Positions 40,288-43,145 of a stretch of 43,145 bases of DNA are shown in pieces (the stretch's first letter is position 1; each line of letters starts with the position of its first letter). The position numbers were made by a program, and so were the translations under genes. The DNA is from MGNI01 sp964353875. Lineage in GTDB: Bacteria; Chloroflexota; Anaerolineae; Anaerolineales; E44-bin32. The stretch spans positions 1 through 43,145 of the forward strand of contig CAYGXU010000014.1 of assembly GCA_964353875.1 (NCBI GenBank), in the 5' to 3' direction. The notes under the pieces were generated by a model that did not search any database, had not been told where the DNA came from, and saw only the letters and a list, made by a program, of their open reading frames with translations.

Positions 40288-42951
40288 TTATAGGATGTGG
40301 AGGGCTTGCGCCTGCACGACGGCTTCGGTGCGGTTGTGCACCTGGAGTTTGCCGTAGATGTTCTTGGTATGCCACTTGACGGTGTTGACCGTGACGAAGA
40401 GTCTATCCGCGATTTCTGGGTTGGTGAGGCCAGCGGCTAACAGGCGCAGCACTTCCAGCTCACGCTCGCTGAGGGCATCGACCAGAGCGGGTTGCGCTCC
40501 TCGGGAGGACGCAGCAGTTGACAAGCCGGAGAATGAATCCAGCAGCTTCGCAATGTAGGTAATCTGGATGCCCTGTGAGGCTGCCCAGCGCAGCAGGCGG
40601 GCCATCGGCTCGCCCAAATCGACGAACAGGCGCACATATCCGTGCGGTTCGGCCAATTCAAGCGCCCGCTCCAGGTTGAGCATCGCCTGCGATGGGTTGT
40701 TGAGGGCCTGGTATACCAATGCCCTGACCGCCAACGCCTCGATCTGCCCGCCAAGCCATCGCAACTCCGCCGAAGTGCGGAGCACGCCCTCAAGGTTATC
40801 GAGTGCTTTATCCAACTGCCCTCGGGCAAGATAGTAACGACCCATGGTGAGATCCAGCAGCGAGTTCAAATGAAAGGCGAGGAGATGCCCACCCTCCAGC
40901 TCAAACGCCGCCGAGGGCGAGGCGTCATGCCGGCCGTGCTGCATCAGCCAAGCTCCGAACGCTTCCAGGTCTCCCTGGAGGAGGTAGAGGCGCAATTGAT
41001 TGAGATCGACAAGCAGGTCATCCATTTCGCTCGTGTCAAACTGCACGGCGATCCTCTCGGCCTTTTCAAGGGCTTGGCGGGCGCCCTGCTCGTCACCCCG
41101 CGCCTGGCGAATGTGCGCGAGGGAGATGTATCCATCGATGGAGGCGATGATCCCCCACCCCTCCGTCCTCTCGATGCCTTCGTTGACCAGTTGCAGCGCA
41201 GCCTCAAGCTGGTTTCGCTCGCGCAGCAGTTCGCCCAATCCCACCTGCGCCATGCCAGCGATGGGCAGCAGGTGGCCATTGGCATCCACCGCCAGGTCGA
41301 GCGCCTGCCCATAAATTGCCCTGGCGCGATCCAGATTCCCCCAGAGGATATTCAGCTCGGCCAGATTGCACATGGTCATCACGGCGATGAGCATGTTGCC
41401 GCCCGTGCGTGCAATGCGCGAGGCCTCTTCGAACGCCTGCTGTGCGGTGCTCGCATCGCCGCCCATCAGCATCACCAACCCGGTTACCCAGGCACCGATG
41501 CTGCGCAAAAAGGGACTGTCTTCCGGTAGGTTCTTAAATGCCCAGGCGGCCCGCTGCGCGCCGAGCGGCACTTCCCCCTGGAAGGCGTCAATTACGGAGC
41601 GGAAGACCTCCACCACGGGGATGCGCTCGATATCTTCCCCTGTCTCTGCGTTAGCCAATCGGGCCTCGATCGCGCTGAGCGGAGCGCCGGAGAGCAGCAA
41701 GGCGCCGGCATGGTAGGCGCACAGCCGGGGATGCGCATTGATAACATCTTCTGCCATGGCGCTGATCCAGCGGCTGAACGTGGTGACCTCGCTGCGCATC
41801 AACAGGCTTTCCGCGACGCTCTCCAGCAGATCAGCGGCGCGCGGATGGTCCTCGGCGGCCAACGCGTGCTCAATCGCATCGGGGAGCATGTCGTGCACTT
41901 CGAACCATTGGCTGGCGCGCTCATGCAGCGCTTTCACTTCGTCAGGGTGCATCCGATGCAGGCGCTGTTGGAGCAAGTCGGCAAAGAGGTGATGGTAACG
42001 ATACCAATGGCGTTTGTTGTCCAGCGAGTTGATGAACAGGTTATCGCGCTCTAACTCAGACAACAACTGGTGGCTATCGCGCCGACCTGTGACGGCATCG
42101 CACAGGCTGGCGCAGAAGCGTTCGAGAATCGAGGTTCGCAGCAGGAACGCCTGCCGCTCTTGCGATAGCCTGCCTATCACCTCATCCGTCAGATAATCGA
42201 CGACATAAGCATGGCTTCCCGCAAACTCGTGGATAAAGGCTTGCAGGTCGTCGCGAGCGCGCATGGAAAGCGCCGCCAGTTGCAGGCCGGCGATCCAGCC
42301 CTCGGTCCGTGCTTCGAGGGCGCGTACGTTCTCCGCAGTGAGATGCAGTCCCATCACGGCTCTGAGAAACTGGTCGGCTTCATCCTCCGTGAAGCGCAGA
42401 TCGGCAGAGCGAATCTCAAGCATGTTCCCGCGTGCACGCAACTGGGACAGGCGAAGCGGTGGATCGGTGCGCGATGCCAACACGAGGTGCATTTGCGGCG
42501 GAAGGCGCTCGATCAGGTAAGACATGGCGTCGTGAATAGCCTGCTCACTGATCGACTGGTAATCGTCCAGCACGATCACGAAGGGATCGGAGATGGCGGC
42601 GATATCATTAATAAGAAGGGTCAGCGTTTGCCTGAGCAGAGACGGCTGCAGGCTCGCCAGCACGCCCTCGCCGAGGTTGGGTTGAATGGATTGCAGGGCT
42701 GAAATCAGATAGCGCAGGAAACGGGCAAGGTCGTTGTCATCCTCGTCGAGCGAGAGCCACGCCACCGGCAAAGCGGTGTGATGCAGCCACTCACTGAGAA
42801 GCGTGGTCTTCCCCGACCCGACCGGAGCGGAGAGAAGGGTCAGTGGAAGCGCCGTTCCCTCCTCCAGCAGCTCAATCAAGCGCCGGCGCGTAACGATGCG
42901 CCGAGGGAGCCGAGGGAGGTTGAGTTTGGTGGTCAAGAGTGGGCTCGACAC
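40288..42951 (-). CDS. LuxR-family ATP-dependent (MalT/LAL-type) transcriptional regulator
   Basis: 887 residues. The N-terminal STAND/NB-ARC-like ATPase has Walker A LLSAPVGSGKTTL (about 40-52) and Walker B FVIVLDDYQSI (about 123-133). A long TPR-rich sensor region (about 390-800, AxxxLxxA helical repeats such as ARAIYGQALDLAVD) follows. The C-terminal LuxR HTH is LSERELEVLRLLAAGLTNPEIADRLFVTVNTVKWHTKNIYGKL (about 820-870). These proteins detect a ligand with the TPR domain and activate transcription. The start is a GTG at 42951 with only a weak SD. Next downstream is the MMPL exporter, a probable target. Confidence 0.92.
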   Translation of the reverse strand: MSSPLLTTKLNLPRLPRRIVTRRRLIELLEEGTALPLTLLSAPVGSGKTTLLSEWLHHTALPVAWLSLDEDDNDLARFLRYLISALQSIQPNLGEGVLASLQPSLLRQTLTLLINDIAAISDPFVIVLDDYQSISEQAIHDAMSYLIERLPPQMHLVLASRTDPPLRLSQLRARGNMLEIRSADLRFTEDEADQFLRAVMGLHLTAENVRALEARTEGWIAGLQLAALSMRARDDLQAFIHEFAGSHAYVVDYLTDEVIGRLSQERQAFLLRTSILERFCASLCDAVTGRRDSHQLLSELERDNLFINSLDNKRHWYRYHHLFADLLQQRLHRMHPDEVKALHERASQWFEVHDMLPDAIEHALAAEDHPRAADLLESVAESLLMRSEVTTFSRWISAMAEDVINAHPRLCAYHAGALLLSGAPLSAIEARLANAETGEDIERIPVVEVFRSVIDAFQGEVPLGAQRAAWAFKNLPEDSPFLRSIGAWVTGLVMLMGGDASTAQQAFEEASRIARTGGNMLIAVMTMCNLAELNILWGNLDRARAIYGQALDLAVDANGHLLPIAGMAQVGLGELLRERNQLEAALQLVNEGIERTEGWGIIASIDGYISLAHIRQARGDEQGARQALEKAERIAVQFDTSEMDDLLVDLNQLRLYLLQGDLEAFGAWLMQHGRHDASPSAAFELEGGHLLAFHLNSLLDLTMGRYYLARGQLDKALDNLEGVLRTSAELRWLGGQIEALAVRALVYQALNNPSQAMLNLERALELAEPHGYVRLFVDLGEPMARLLRWAASQGIQITYIAKLLDSFSGLSTAASSRGAQPALVDALSERELEVLRLLAAGLTNPEIADRLFVTVNTVKWHTKNIYGKLQVHNRTEAVVQAQALHIL

Positions 42952-43145
42952 CGATATCGCTCACAATTCACGATCATCTGCACGTTCGTCCCACCCTTGG
43001 CGAAGGGCGATCTCGAGCGACGTCCCAAGCATGGATGGGGGCATCATGAATATTGTACACCTCCACGATTCTCTTAGATACGCCTGGAAAGGGTGTGCAT
43101 TCCATTTCAGGGGGCAACATGATCGTCTGTGACTGGGGAGAGGCT

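Noticed and set aside
40642..41529. Plus-strand open frame opposite the LuxR-type regulator
   Set aside because: Antisense to a well-supported TPR region, with no SD or motif.
42955..42969. AATTGTGAGCG on the minus strand, identical to half of the E. coli lac operator
   Set aside because: Only one half-site, no symmetry partner, and no lac-type gene nearby; considered coincidence.

Overview
The window looks like chromosomal DNA of a Chloroflexota bacterium, most likely class Anaerolineae. This is an inference from gene content: a MalT-type LuxR regulator, a small TPR protein with an AWLW-type motif, a membrane-anchored reductive-dehalogenase-like protein, a bacterial alpha-2-macroglobulin and NMT1/THI5-type transport. 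No rRNA, tRNA or CRISPR array was seen. Genes sit in short operons on both strands. Many starts (several of them GTG) are fixed by clear Shine-Dalgarno (SD) sequences.

Region by region. 0-5.4 kb: a sugar-acid catabolic cluster (enolase-superfamily dehydratase, D-apionate-lactonase-like protein, xylose-isomerase-like TIM barrel, Gfo/Idh/MocA dehydrogenase) with a MITE-like palindromic repeat inside it. 5.8-9.5 kb: a broken MarR regulator, a small membrane protein, an AbrB/RelE-type toxin-antitoxin pair with a readable promoter and operator, a pentapeptide-repeat membrane protein and a HAD phosphatase. 9.7-11.3 kb: a DegV/FakB-like fatty-acid-binding protein coupled to a divergent PlsY acyltransferase. 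11.5-16.4 kb: a 1608-residue alpha-2-macroglobulin with a thioester site and an unusual block of six membrane helices in its middle, closed by a strong hairpin terminator. 16.9-19.1 kb: a membrane protein and a membrane-anchored RdhA-like iron-sulfur protein.

19.4-24.95 kb is the most unusual part. It is a plasmid-like replication/partition cassette in what otherwise looks like a chromosome. It holds a large protein with two duplicated helix-turn-helix modules and a C-terminal DnaA domain I, a small basic protein, an ExeA/TniB-like AAA ATPase, and divergent ParA and ParB. Inside the large gene, the segment encoding the linker carries 14-bp direct repeats on a 21-bp register, next to an AT-rich tract. 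This looks like an iteron origin embedded in its own initiator gene, as in lambda O. Both intergenic flanks of parB carry the same perfect palindrome, GAACCGCGGTTC, a strong parS candidate.

25-28.1 kb: a three-gene minus-strand operon (small anchored protein, DMT-family transporter, membrane-anchored heparanase-like GH79 hydrolase). 28.5-32 kb: a beta-propeller lipoprotein, thymidylate synthase, and a small TPR protein followed by an excellent terminator. 32.1-35.9 kb: a translationally coupled NMT1/THI5-type ABC importer led by an unusual fusion of an IclR regulator to a pyridoxamine-oxidase-like flavin-binding domain, with a near-consensus promoter and overlapping operator half-sites. 36.1-37.5 kb: a graveyard of insertion-sequence pieces that has cut a DUF6577-like gene. 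37.6-43 kb: an MMPL/RND exporter and the LuxR/MalT-type regulator that probably controls it.
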